The position numbers and the translations under genes are program-made. Shown here in pieces: positions 1 to 11,414 of a stretch of 64,000 nucleotides of DNA. The notes under the pieces were generated by a model that did no database searches, was not told the DNA's origin, and saw only the letters and a list, made by a program, of their open reading frames with translations. Positions within the stretch are counted from its first letter, which is position 1. Each line of letters begins with the position of its first letter. This stretch comes from Brassica napus (taxonomy: Eukaryota; Streptophyta; Magnoliopsida; Brassicales; Brassicaceae): assembly GCF_020379485.1 (NCBI RefSeq), contig NC_063442.1, positions 15,808,009-15,872,008 on the forward strand, read 5' to 3'.

Positions 1-743
1 GATGTCATGATGTCGAATCTATGTACCGGAGAGAAGAAAATAAATAGAGCTTGTTAAGTAAACAAATGTTAATAAGTATATTTGATAAAAAAAAAACAAA
101 TGTTAATATATTGATCTAAGAGGTGTGCATGTTTAAAAAAATACCAATGAGGAGTTGCAAGTCAAAGAGACGGTTACAAACTTAACTTCTCTTTTGTAAC
201 CTTCATTTTGTTATTAAATACTTTTTTTTATTTAACAGATTATTTGTCGAAAAACTAAACTGTCAAAAATTTATTGTAGTCTACTAATCACATCTCTATA
301 ATCTTTTCGTTTATTTTCTAAAAGCGTCTAAAAATGTATAATTTTTCTAAATAAATGTCAAAGTTGTGAATTTCATCATGCTGTATCTTTTCATCCTAAA
401 AATGACATTAGTTAAATTTTTTTATCAAAATATATAAGTATATATCTATTAATCTTAACAATATATTTTTTTCATTTTAAAAATTGCGTTGGTCTAAAAG
501 AAGTTGTCAAATGTATAAGGATGTGTCTTTCCATTTTAGATGTTGCTTTTGTTAAAAATAAATTGTCAAAAGTGTATATTTTCTCCAAATAAATGTGAAA
601 ATTTGCACTTTTTCATCTTAAGTGACATTTTTAAAAAAGTGTTGTCAAAATTTATGAATATGTATCCTTTCATTTTATATAAAATGTGGCATAATTTTTT
701 CAAAATGAGTTCCCGTGCGATATCTTACGGGTTCCTTACCTAG
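1..743 (+). mobile_element. Helitron, 3' portion (plus orientation)
   Basis: The segment ends with a GC-rich stem-loop at 711-731 (CCGTGCGATATCTTACGGG core) followed about 8 bases later by CTAG at 740-743 and then T, the classic Helitron 3' signature. The 5' end is not seen and may lie outside the window. The interior (about 240-690) holds degenerate repeats of roughly 90 bp, each with a 'ttgtcaaaa' core, and no coding capacity. Confidence 0.6.
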
Positions 744-759
744 TTCTTATAATAAAATA

Positions 760-2820
760 TTACATTATTTTTGGATTTAAAAAATAATTATAAATATTTT
801 TCCAAAATGAGTTCTCGTGCTATAAATATCAATCTAACTTTAAAGATAATTTTTACAAATTTTAATTTATCTTTTTATAGTTTTGTGCTGATTTTTGTTT
901 ATTTTTATATACGTGATTATTTATAAATATATTTTTTTAAACTCTATATCTTTTTGAATATTTTATTTTTGGTAATTTGTTGTTTAATTTTTTATTTACT
1001 TTATCAAATTAAGATGCTGATTTTTATATTATTATAATGATATTTTAAAATTCTATGTGAACATTTAAATAATATATATCCTCAATTTTGAAATCATATG
1101 TTATTTAGATTCATATGTAATGAAAAAGTGATTTAGATTTACATTGTCTTTATTATTTGAAATCCTTATATTTTTAAGATTATTTTTGTTACTTAATTTT
1201 ATGTTGATCTTCCAAGCATTTATTTTTTATAATAAACTGATTGTTTTAGTTATTTGGAAATTTTGTTTACTAAATTTATTAATGATTTTTTTTTGAAAGA
1301 AATAGCTTCCATTTTGAAATCATATTTTGTTAGATTCATATTTAATGAAAAGTGCTTTAGATTCATATTGTTTTTATTAATTTAAATTCTTGTAGTCGTC
1401 TTTAAGATTTTTTTGTTAGTTAATTTTATGTTGGTCTTTCAAAGGTTTACTTTATATATCAAATTGATTCCTTTTATAATTTTGTCTTTTCACTAAATTG
1501 AATAGTAGTTTCCTTTTTATTTTGAAATAAACATTTTTTTTGAAATTTTTAGAATAATAATTAAAATAGTAATTTGACATATTTTGGTGCTTTAAAACAA
1601 TATGTGGCTTCTCAATGATTTATTGCATCAAATTACATATAGTACATATTTTTGTTGGAATATTTTCAGTAGTATATAACCTAAATTTTGTAAATCATGT
1701 GTTTTAGATTTATATAGTTATAATTTTTTGAAAGTATTGCATTTTTAAATTAACTATTATATTTGTTTCTTATATTTATGTTAATTTTTGAAATTTTATT
1801 TTATATAGTATAGATTTGTACATGATATTTTTAATTTTGTAAGCTTAACTTATTTGATAATTATTTATATTTTATTTTGAAATAAAAAAGTTTCGTAATA
1901 TTAACATTTTTTTTTAAATACCAAATTTAAAAATGATTTGGTATATTTTTGATGTTTTAAAATAATATGTGAACATTCTCATAATTTATAATATGAACTT
2001 ATATATATTATATGTTATTTTGAATATTTTCAATAATATATAACCTAAACTTTGAAAATCATGAGTTTAAATTTAGATTTATATAATTATACTTGTTTGA
2101 AAGTCTTGTATTTTTAAATTAATTATTCTTTTTGTTATTTATTTTTTAATTTTCGAAAGATATTAAACATTATGTTAACTTAATATAATATTTATATTTT
2201 TGTAAATTTACCTTGTTTGTTTTTGATTTATATTTTAGGTAATATTGACATTTTCGAAAATAGCAAACGTAGTAATTATTGAGAAATACCCTAGGATAGC
2301 ACTAAAAAAGTTCTGATCACAAAAATAGATCACAAAGAGGAAAATGACCAAAATATTTGATTAAAGAGGTAAATATATATATTTATACCCCTAAGGTTAA
2401 CTAATCTAAACCTTAGTGTTTAGAGTTAAGGGGTGGATATTTGAGATTGAGGTTTATTTTTTTATTTTTTTTATTTTATTTTTTTATTTTTTTTTTGTTT
2501 TTTTTATATCTACTGTATTAGTGTCATTTTACATATTAAATGGAACATTTTTCTCATTTTCCTCCTTGTGGTCTATTTTTGTGATCAAAACTTGAAAATA
2601 GTCTATTTAGGAGAATTGTCCATAATTATTCTTTTTGTTATTTATTTTTTAATTTTCAAAAAATATTAAACATTATGTTAACTTAATATAGTATTTATAT
2701 TTTTGTAAAATTACCTTGTTTGTTATTGATTTATATTTTATTTTAAAATAAACTATTTTAGGTAACATTGACATTTTTAAAAAATAGCAAACTAAAATAA
2801 TGATTTGTCGTAATACGATT
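760..2820. repeat. Diverged AT-rich tandem repeats
   Basis: Words such as 'tatgtgaacatt', 'tatataacctaaa', 'tttagattcatat' and 'ttaattttatgttg' recur at about 1030, 1310, 1600, 1950 and 2100, giving a very diverged array with a period of about 260-370 bp. The last unit is clearly duplicated (about 2105-2280 and 2625-2795) on either side of a MITE. No gene is visible here. Confidence 0.5.
2281..2621. mobile_element. MULE-type MITE, 341 bp
   Basis: Long terminal inverted repeats of about 65 bp are present: the left end starts GAGAAATACCCTAGG and the right end reads as GGACAATTCTCCTAAA on the other strand, and both run into a shared 'atcacaaaaatag' block. Flanks 2272-2280 (GTAATTATT) and 2622-2630 (ATAATTATT) form a 9-bp target duplication with one mismatch, as expected for Mutator-like elements. 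The core 'acccctaaggttaactaatct' is shared with MITEs at 23153 and 28712. Confidence 0.75.
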
Positions 2821-3144
2821 GGCCGTTTAACATCTTATGTGGATGCTTTCAATGGCCTCAACTTTTATATAGTATATAGATTGTTATCTTGACTGAGTAT
2901 ATCACAAAGTCTCTAGAGTCTTCTACGAAATATAGAATCTCTGGACCGTTATTGATACATTGATCCCAAATAAAAAAAAAGAAGATATTTCAAAATCTCC
3001 ATTTATCATATCTAATGGTTAATCCCGAAAGTTATGGAGTAAATTTAAAACCCCATTAATTTTCCATATTTAATTCTCCTTTTCCATATTGTTTTAGGAA
3101 AATAATATTTTCTATATTCCATAACTCACCGACCCTCTCAACAT

Positions 3145-3152
3145 TATAAATA
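3145..3152 (+). promoter_or_regulatory. TATA box of the SKP1-like gene
   Basis: TATAAATA lies 101 bp upstream of the ATG at 3253, followed by a pyrimidine/CA-rich leader. The spacing fits a plant core promoter with a leader of about 70 nt. Confidence 0.6.
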
Positions 3153-3252
3153 AGAGACTGATTCCCTCACCAAGTCTCATCCTCAAGTCCATTCTACAAA
3201 ACAAAACCCTAGAACTCTTCGCCGCTTTTAACCTAACTAATCAAAACAAACA

Positions 3253-3732
3253 ATGTCTGAGTCAAACAAGAAATTTACATTGATAAGCTCCGATGAGGAG
3301 CCTTTCGAGGTGAGTGAAGCGGTTGCGCGTGAGTTCGAGATCGTAGCGCACATGCTCGAAGACGGCTGCTCTGGTAGCAGTATCCCGATCAAAACCGTCA
3401 ACAGTAATATCCTCGGCAAAGTGATCGAGTATTGCAAGAAACACGTTGAAGTTGGTAACATCGAAGGAAACTCGGAGGAGGCTAAGAAGGAACTCGAAGA
3501 GTTCGACAAAAATTTTATTGCTGTGGAGATGGAGACGCTCTTTTCACTCATCCTCGCAGCTAACTATCTCAACGTCAAAGGCCTTCTCGACATTGGTTGC
3601 CAGAAGGTTGCAGATACCATCAAAGACATGGAACCAGAGGAGGTTCGCTCTATTTTTAAAATCCAGAATGATTACACTCCTGCAGAAGAGGAAGAAGTTC
3701 GCAAGGAGAACATTTGGGCTTTTGAGCGCTAA
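3253..3732 (+). CDS. SKP1-like protein (ASK family), 159 aa
   Basis: This encodes a SKP1 homologue, the adaptor that links cullin-1 to F-box proteins in SCF ubiquitin ligases (cytosol and nucleus). The N-terminal BTB/POZ-like Skp1 fold spans about residues 5-70 (LISSDEEPFEVSEAVA, then IPIKTVNSNILGKVIEYCKK). The C-terminal F-box-binding helices span about 85-158, including LAANYLNVKGLLDIGCQ and EEEEVRKENIWAFER. Length and the uninterrupted single exon match small lineage-specific Arabidopsis ASK genes, and ASK14/16/19 sit at the collinear Arabidopsis locus. The ATG is the first in frame after a TATA box and has an AACAATG context. Oddities: the usual C-terminal ENQWAFE reads ENIWAFE with one extra Arg, and there is an insertion (EDGCSGSS) in the loop after helix 2. 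Both are common in divergent ASKs. Family assignment is firm; the exact orthologue is not. Confidence 0.93.
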   Translation: MSESNKKFTLISSDEEPFEVSEAVAREFEIVAHMLEDGCSGSSIPIKTVNSNILGKVIEYCKKHVEVGNIEGNSEEAKKELEEFDKNFIAVEMETLFSLILAANYLNVKGLLDIGCQKVADTIKDMEPEEVRSIFKIQNDYTPAEEEEVRKENIWAFER

Positions 3733-5433
3733 TTTTTTTTCTAGTTTTCTGAATTTTGGTGTTATTTGTTTTTGTTTTTTTGAGACTTGGTTTGTCTCTT
3801 TTCTTTAAAATTCGTGAATGGTTTTTAATAGTTTTCTCCAAGTATGCATTATTGAGTTATTCGTTTATTTAGTTTTAAGAGTTTTTGTTCCGTTTAGTTT
3901 CATGGTTATCATGTTGATCATGAATGCCTTTGAGTTTGAGATCGTTAGCCAGCGAGGATGAGTTTTACTTCCGTCTAGTTTCATGGTTATGTTGATCATC
4001 ATTCTTTACTTGGACCGGTAAGAACTCTTACGAATCTTGATATATTTCACGACCAAAAAATGACTTGAGATCTTCATGTTTATGTTCAATATAGACGTCG
4101 CCGCCGCTTTTTTTTTGTTTTGTTTTGTTTGGGCCAATGTTTCTATTTAGGGTTTCTCTTAGTGTTACTGGTTTATATATTTTGATTGATTTAAAAATTC
4201 AAGTAAAATTTAGATATTTTTAGGTTTTCTCTTGGATTTGAATTTTTTGTATTTTTAACAAAAAAAATCCATTCAAATACATTTTAAAATCAAATTTATC
4301 AGTAAATCTTACGATTGAATAACACTTGATTTGATATAGAATTTATGAATCATTAAACCAATAACACATGATTTTAATATAGATTTGAAAATCATAGAAC
4401 CGATAACACTTAGTTCGAATTTTCAAATCCATTAAAATACAACAACCAATAACCCCATTTAAAACCCCCATTAATGGATTTTCAAATCCATTAAACATTT
4501 CTTACACAGAAGTCTTCTCCAAGCACATAGAAGCTCAAACGAAAGTAACCCACCGAGAATCGTATCCTTCAATGGCTCTATGAACCATAAAAATGTTAGA
4601 ATCAAATTCTTGGGGTTTTTTGGATGAATATAGAGAGAAAGTAAAGATATGTTGTTTTTAGTTCATAAGAATTGAGAAAGTGTAAATTGATTTTTAGGTG
4701 CAGTAAAAGGTTCAAATTAGTTATTCATGGTGGTTGGTGTATTGATAACAATGATAATATTGTGAATACTTAGAAGATGTGGGTGATAGAGTAAAATATG
4801 CATTTAAAAAAAAAAGTGATGAGATTTCGTGAATAATCCGAACTTTGAGGGTGAAAGAGTCAAGTCAAAGTTCAAGAAAAAACATGGGTTAGTTTTGTGT
4901 TTGACTTTACGTTTTGAGTCATATTTGTAAAAAGTCCACTCTTTTAAGTAACTTGTAATATACATTTTAAATAAGATTTTAAAATCTAGTTAGCAAAAAT
5001 TTTTTTTTCTAAAATCTACGGTTCAAAAGAACAGATTTAGATCTTTATATGCAAAACAAACATTATTTTACAATAACACTAGGGGGTAATTGGTTAGGCT
5101 ATAGATGTATAAGTTTTGTGGTAGGATTTCATTTGTAGTTTTTGTTGTTGTAGCTATGTTTTTTTTGATTTTTTTAAAAAGTGAACGAATAAAAAATAAG
5201 GTTGTAGATGCTGTAGTTTTTATTTAGGATTTATTAAATCATTAAAAGTTGATTGGAAAATAAATGCTGTAAAAATATTGTTAGCTTTAACTTTTAAAAT
5301 AAAACTACATCATCATTGGTTAAGATTATTAATTTAAAATAAAGTAAAAAAAATCAAATTAAAACTTAACCATTCATCACCATATTTAGAGATTTTTGCA
5401 GATCAATCTGAAAACATAGTATTTAACTATTTA
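3733..5433. other. Intergenic, no gene; short repeats
   Basis: This is the 3' flank of the SKP1-like gene. A roughly 40-bp direct repeat around 'gtttcatggttat..gatcat' occurs at about 3893 and 3977. An AT-rich stretch at 4160-4500 repeatedly uses 'gatttgaaaatc'/'aatccattaa' words and looks like an old MITE. At 5082-5330 a segment beginning 'gggggtaattggttaggct' resembles common Brassica non-autonomous elements, but paired ends could not be defined. No open frame with protein-like composition was seen. Confidence 0.5.
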
Positions 5434-6917
5434 CTAGATTTTGACCCGCGCTTGGAAAGCGCGGGATTGTTGGATTATATTATAATACAAAGTTTTATTA
5501 TATCGAAAAACATAATTTTTAACAGCTATATAATCTACAAATTAGTTTATTTGAGATTTTATATGTACATTTTTACGTAAGTTTCTTTTTGACATGAGAA
5601 TTATATCCGGATCAAAAAAACAAACCAAACCGACCCAAAATTATAGGTTTAGTTCAGGTCCAGAGAAGGTAACATATTGGATTTTTTTTGACCCGCAGGT
5701 CTTTGTTTGAGTCCGGGTTCTACCCTAGACCCGAACATAAATATGTGTTTATTAGGTATATTTGGATATTCCGAATATGTTTCCGGTATTATGTATATTG
5801 TTTTTAAGTTTTTGGTTTACGATTAGAGTTTTGATTTCAGGTAAATTTTTCAAATTAAAAAAAAAATTGGGTGTTTGGATAAAATTTTGGGTATTTTTCA
5901 GTTCATCGTGTCAGATTTTGAATAAGATTTTAAAATTTTAGGTATTTGAATTTTTTTGGTATTTGTTTGGAGTTTCAAATACTTTTCGTGTTTCAGATAT
6001 TTTTCAGATTTTTTATATTTAAAATTCTTTTAGAATCTTAAATACCCGAACAGATGTGGACCCATTACGTCCATATCAGGTTCAACAACCTTTTGATATA
6101 AATTTTTAATGTTATTGTACAAAAACATGGTTGATGAAATATTTTTCTGAGTAAAGGTATCATAAGAAATAATATTAAGATCTGTTAAAAATATTTAAAA
6201 TATTGTATGTTTAGAATGATTAATCTATTATCAGAAAAATAATAAATAGTTATACATAACTCCAACAAGTTTTTTATATTAGATTTTTTTAAACTCTTTC
6301 CTTTTTAATAGTATTGATTCGTTTTAAGTGAAAAATATATAAAAGTATAATATCTAAATAAATAATTTTCAAAATCTTGAATAATCAATATTGATATCGT
6401 GAAGTCAGGTTAGCTTTAATAGAACCAATGAATTTCTTCATTTTGTGAAGGTAACATGAATATTCAGAAAAATCATTTTTAAATATGAAAATATTATTAA
6501 ACTATAAACGGTTGAAAGTTTAGTATATGATATGAGATTTTAGTGGGAAAGTTTATATATGATATGATTATTTTATTATAAACGAAAGAAGAAGTTAGAA
6601 TGTACACATATATGTCTTGTAATTTATCTTGCTTTAAATCATATATTATATGATAAAAGTGATAATATAAAACATTAGTTTCAATGCTTTTACGATTAAA
6701 AATCAAAATGATAAATATAGTAATAGTAATGATTAGGATTTAGTAGTGAGATTTAAATAAATAAAAGAATTGACTAAATTATTGTTGGAGAAATATATGG
6801 TAACATATTGTTAGTATAAATTTAAGGTAAGACCACAAAATAATGAATTAAATGAAAGGGTCCAAATAACTTTTATAGGTAGATTTTTTTATACTTCTTG
6901 TCTTTTAATAGTATTGA
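5434..6917 (-). mobile_element. Non-autonomous Helitron (minus orientation)
   Basis: On the minus strand the 3' end is a CCCGCGCTT..AAGCGCGGG hairpin (5446-5464) followed by CTAG (5437-5434) and a T. A matching 5' terminus beginning TCAATACTATTAAAAG lies at 6917, flanked by the expected A. A second, similar 5' terminus (TCAATACTATTAAAAAGG) occurs at 6317. The element is therefore either 884 bp plus an adjacent truncated relative, or 1484 bp with an internal copy of its own 5' end. No protein is encoded. Confidence 0.65.
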
Positions 6918-7226
6918 TGATTATGGTTTCACATGGACATATGAAAACAAATAATATAACTCAGTTTTAGCCATAGGTTTTCAATTAGTTATTTAACAAT
7001 AAGGAAATTAAAATGATTTACAAATATTTCTTCTATTTTTTCATGTTTTCAACTATTTAAAAACTTCTTTAATTTTTCTTTGAAACTTGATCTATTTTAT
7101 TAATTTTCATTTTCTATTTCCTCGGAGATATCTCTACTGGTGTAAAAAATATTGAAGAACTTGACATTGTAACAACTCACAAAGCATGAAAGTTTATTAA
7201 TAATAAGAGAAGCAAACAGTTAAAAT
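6918..7226. other. Short AT-rich spacer
   Basis: This lies downstream of the convergent-side end of the aspartic protease gene (its 3' flank on the minus strand). Only AT-rich low-complexity sequence is visible. Confidence 0.5.
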
Positions 7227-8594
7227 CTACAATTTTCCACATTCAGCGGGAATAAATGAGACCTTATCCTTCTCAAGATCATGAACAACATTAAAATTCT
7301 GTTGCTGAAAGTTTCCAAAAATAGACATCCCATTAGATTTCCCCATAGCCAAACACAAAACGCCCGTACTCGGATCCTCCACCATGTAATTCTCTCCGGG
7401 AAGCTCCAAATCCGCACCCTTAAAATGAAAAACAAGCTTAGGAACAGCTAAGTTCTTCGCCTCATTAGGTAACGTATAACACAAGTCAAGTCCTGTGGAT
7501 CCTGATTCATCTACTGGTAAACTCATCCGAGAAGTAAACTCCCTCTTCAAGGTATTAAACACAACCTCCTCTAGATACGTGATGGTCGTGCCAGAGTCTA
7601 TGATCATGCCTCCAGTTCCATCTTCAGCTAGTTCGAACATAGACTTTTCCATAGAAAGACGTTTTGATCCAACGGTGATGCCTTGTAGGTCAAGGTAATA
7701 GAACGAGGGCTGTCTAGGGTTTCGTAGCAAGGACGTGGTTTTGATGAGTTCCCCTTCTGACCTTCCACCGCTTTTCTTGACGATCTCCGAGGCTAGAGAT
7801 CCAATGAACAGCGAGCTAGACGCTTCGGTATCATCAATGGTGGTTAAACAATAAGAGAACTTAGTCTCCTTGAGCTGAGTTATAAGCGAGAGAGGTCCAC
7901 GACCAAGACCTACAAGACCCGACCCTTGTGAAAACCCGTCTCCTTGGTTCTCATCACCACACCCAAACCCTATTCCCGAAACCGAGTTTTCGCCACCGAA
8001 AGTGAACGTTTCCATGGACAAGACCCCTCTTGTGGACGAGTAATCTCCATAGGTATACAAATACTCACAAGCTCCTCTCTCTTGGTTGCAACTAGACCGA
8101 GGCAAGGCTTCACAAAGACCAGAAGAGCATCCAATTTTTGAGTAAGAAGAAGACTTTTTCGGGTCGAAAATAGGAGTTGGTTGGTCGTAACAATCCGTGC
8201 AAGGCTTGCATTGAGTCCATATAAGGTCACTTCCAGTATCTAATACAGCCGAGTATTTAACCGGAGGGTTTCCTATAGCTAAATCCATAAGAAACTCACC
8301 GCTTCCGCCATGAGTAGGTGCTTTAATGTTGTTAGTATCATCAGGACCTGATGATTCAGCCAAAACAGCTGCAGCTCCTAACCTGTTTAGCCTGTGGAAT
8401 CCACGGTTAATACCTCTTTGGATCTTTTGGATCTTTGTGAGGTTTTTACCGGAATCCACATGTTGTAGACTTAATCGTAAACCGGATCTTGGAGGAGGAT
8501 GGTTTGTTAATGATTTTCTTGATGATGAAAGAGCGATGAAACATGAGAAGATGATAAGAAAGAAAGGGAGTAACAAGGAGGAAGAAGAAGTCAT
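7227..8594 (-). CDS. A1-family aspartic protease, nepenthesin-like, 455 aa
   Basis: This is a pepsin-type (MEROPS A1) secreted aspartyl endopeptidase. A hydrophobic signal peptide (about residues 6-24, LLLPFFLIIFSCFIAL) is followed by a propeptide to about residue 97. The mature chain starts near GSGEFLMDLAIG. Catalytic motifs are DTGSDL (Asp119) and DSGTTIT (Asp333), with the flap Tyr in YTYGDYSSTRG near 181-190. The Cys-rich nepenthesin-type insert (CKPCTDCYDQPTPIF to CSSGLC, about 129-161) places it in the plant nepenthesin/CDR1-like group. The C-terminal FGNFQQQNFNVVHDL and CGKL are intact. No plant-specific insert or GPI signal is seen. It is a single exon starting at the first ATG after a TATA box, with no internal stops. 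Position and N-terminus suggest the orthologue of At2g03200; that identification is from memory. Confidence 0.93.
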   Translation of the reverse strand: MTSSSSLLLPFFLIIFSCFIALSSSRKSLTNHPPPRSGLRLSLQHVDSGKNLTKIQKIQRGINRGFHRLNRLGAAAVLAESSGPDDTNNIKAPTHGGSGEFLMDLAIGNPPVKYSAVLDTGSDLIWTQCKPCTDCYDQPTPIFDPKKSSSYSKIGCSSGLCEALPRSSCNQERGACEYLYTYGDYSSTRGVLSMETFTFGGENSVSGIGFGCGDENQGDGFSQGSGLVGLGRGPLSLITQLKETKFSYCLTTIDDTEASSSLFIGSLASEIVKKSGGRSEGELIKTTSLLRNPRQPSFYYLDLQGITVGSKRLSMEKSMFELAEDGTGGMIIDSGTTITYLEEVVFNTLKREFTSRMSLPVDESGSTGLDLCYTLPNEAKNLAVPKLVFHFKGADLELPGENYMVEDPSTGVLCLAMGKSNGMSIFGNFQQQNFNVVHDLEKDKVSFIPAECGKL

Positions 8595-8650
8595 GGTTTG
8601 TGTGTGTGTGTGATTGGATTGATGTGAGGATTAAAGAGTGTTAGTTACTG

Positions 8651-8658
8651 TTTATATA
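8651..8658 (-). promoter_or_regulatory. TATA box of the aspartic protease gene
   Basis: Reads TATATAAA on the minus strand, 57 bp upstream of the ATG at 8594. The leader between them is TG/CA-rich. Confidence 0.55.
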
Positions 8659-9494
8659 AAGAAGTTTTCGGACACAAGAGAAAGAGTTAGAGAGTAAAGT
8701 TCGGCGTGTAGGAAAATAGACATTGTAACTTTTTCCTACTTAAACTGAGGAGATGCTGTTTGAGAGATCCATTCAAACAAGCAAGGCCTATTCTTCCTCT
8801 CGTTAACTGAGAAAACTTTGAAACTATTTTTTTCTCACCTAAATCTATTGATAAAAACATAAGCAATTATATATGGGGCCATTGTTAACTAGATGAATGA
8901 CTAATAAGATGAAGGAATTAGATGAAAAAAAATGGAATAAATTTATATCATCCATTTCTTCATCAAAATTGCAATGGAATAATTTCTTTGATTTTTGTTT
9001 ACTTTTATTGTGGAATTGGTTGAATGCTCATTTCATTTGACTCAACGTAAATGGTATATATTTGCATGAAAATGATAAAATAAATTATTGCACATCATGA
9101 TATTTCCATAAAATAACAATCTAGTTGCAACTATAAATGGGCTCAAAACTATATTGAGATTGAATTTGTCTGTTGTTCAAAAAAAAAAGATTGAATTTGT
9201 CTAAATATTGGTAAACTGATACTGTAGATTAAGATTCTGATAATCTGAATCTAAATTTTTAATTTTTAATTAAATTGTAATTAACTTTTCTAAATATGTT
9301 GATAAAAACAATCAATTTACTACATGGACCTAGTGTTAACTAGACCCACTTAAACATGCTCATTCTATGTCTAAAGAAACCACTCATAAAAGAACATCAA
9401 CATCTTGGGAATTAGTCCAAACATGATCATCCACTGTCTTAAAAAAAAAAAACTTTACACTGTTTTGTCTTCAAGTTATGAGTTGTCAACAAGC
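8659..9494. other. Intergenic spacer, no gene
   Basis: Upstream region of the protease gene followed by the downstream flank of the FUT pseudogene. AT-rich; 'gattgaatttgtctgttg'-type words repeat near 9160-9200. No supportable coding or mobile feature. Confidence 0.5.
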
Positions 9495-10740
9495 TTAAGT
9501 CCCCATTCCCCAGCTTATATCCTCACAGTATCTCACATGCTTAACGACGTCACCCGTGTCAGATCGCTTATTTGTTTTGCAATCATATATAGTAAGGAGG
9601 AGCATGGAAACAAGGACCTGGTGACATAGCTCTACCACAAGGAGGATTCATCATATCGGTTTGATTCTCTTGCTTATACATAACCCAAACGTAGACCAAG
9701 CACTAATAACCAACTTATAAGTCAAGCTCAATAAGTACATTGCCCCAAGTTTTCCTGTTATGCATTAGCTTTGATGTCCTTCGTGACTTGGCTGATGTAT
9801 TCCAATCACATCTCTAGTTACCGTTGGATTCTCCCAGTACATTGTTTTCAAGATCTCAAGTATCCTGTTGTTAAAGAAGTGATCAACACAGCTTTGAGTT
9901 TAACCTCTTCTGATGGCTGCTTTTGTTCTTCTCCTGGTTTGATCAGTTTTGGTAACACTTCTTGGCTTTGAACGCAAGAAATGATCTGCTTTGTGACTTG
10001 TGGAGATACACCTGTTTTCTCATCAAAGACTCTTATCTGAAGACCTATCCTCTCATCAGCTTTGGCTAAGTAAGCTTTATAGTAAGTACCTTGTGATTAG
10101 TCCCCACACATTGTTTGAAGGATGGAAAAGGTAACGACCCAAGTGATCAACCACGGCACACTCTTTAGTAAACTCTGATCTTCTTCACAGAAGAACATTT
10201 TGTCATGGTCGTTGTAGTCATGAGCTAGATGGATGTAAAGATGAGACAAGACACGCTGATCAGTTTCCTCTTCAGCATATCTCCATGGAAATGAGCTGAG
10301 TTTTGAGCAAAGCCACTAAACTGATTAGCTAATGTGAAGTCTTTTGGTAACAACCAAGTGGTGTCTAGGAACGGTTCACAGAATAATAGATCATCGAACT
10401 GCTCTCCTCCTTCAACGACCAAGACTCTATCTGTCAACATTGCACACAGAAACGCTGAGGCAATACTTATAATCCTGTTGCCTAATCCACTAAACTCCAT
10501 CAACACAACATACTTGCATCCTTCTGAGTCTAAATCACCGATTTGTTTCGGTTTAAGCAGTCTTTCAGCGTTGGTATATGGTCTGGTTCCTGGTCCACAT
10601 CGTTTGTGAAGCTCTTCATAAGCTCTAAGCTTTGAAAGGAGATACAAAGAAAGTTTATACGGTGAAGGTTGAGATTGGTAATCTACTCATGCAAGAATCT
10701 TTGTTGAAACCAGACACAAGTAGTCCTCCAAGCAGAGAAT
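9495..10740 (-). pseudogene. Xyloglucan-type fucosyltransferase (FUT, GT37) pseudogene, exon 2
   Basis: This is the second exon of a Golgi alpha-1,2-fucosyltransferase gene of the FUT1/FUT2 family, which would add fucose to xyloglucan or arabinogalactan side chains. Recognisable blocks from the N-terminal side are SLLGGLLVSGF, KLRAYEELHKRCGPGT, FSGLGNRIISIASAFL, EPFLDTTWLLPKDF, DKMFFCEEDQSL, IHQPSHEGHQ, AMYLLSLTYKLVISAWSTFGYV, CGRAMSPGPCFH and RYCEDISWG just before the stop at 9495-9497. It is broken in several ways. An extra base shifts frame near 10673 (after SCMSR). The stretch between KSVPWLI and the LGRYLFHP-like block is deleted. A stop occurs near 9759. The GLGGLKPWIL segment is deleted after FGYV. 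The longest surviving frame covers 10225-10647. The acceptor side at 10741-10742 (AAG) joins exon 1 at 20074. Confidence 0.88.
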
Positions 10741-11414
10741 CTTATGGAAAAACATTCAAGAAAATTTTATAAAACCATCACAAAGGCAAAACGTTTTAAA
10801 CATATTTATAAGGGCTAATTGGCGAAATAGCTAAGTCTGGGAGAGAAATTAAGTATATGAACATGATTTTGACATAATTAAATGGGTAACAATTGTCTCT
10901 CACCTCATCCGGTTCTACCCTCCACGCTTACAAGTCTTCGGTGAAAGAGAGATAAATGACGTTTTGCAAATTAAATAGATGACGATGTGATAGAGAAAGA
11001 GATGACGTTGCGGGAAGGAGGAATGGATGATATTCACCATGCGCTGTGCAGATCTTAAGGAGAGAGTAGAAGCCACGTCCTCATGAAAATAACCGCATGC
11101 TATTTACTGAGTTCAATAAATATGTGGATGAGAATAGACCACCCTCAGAAAATATCTAGTATTCCATATATTTTGACAGTCTGTCCATCTCGTTGTTAAG
11201 TAAGAAAAAGACATTGACGAAGGTGAAAGCAGAGAACGAGTTAATGCTCAGCAGATTCGAACAGGTAATCATCAGTAACAACCAACTAATCCTTGTATTT
11301 ATCTGTATTTGTAGTTGTTGATCATTATAGTATTTAATATGTATGATTGTCTCAATATGGAATGGACCATTTGATGTAGATCTGAGATAGTAATTTTTTT
11401 CCTCCAACCTACAG

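Noticed and set aside
3237..3841. Other open frames across the SKP1-like gene
   Set aside because: Alternative-frame shadows; only the 3253-3732 frame has family motifs.
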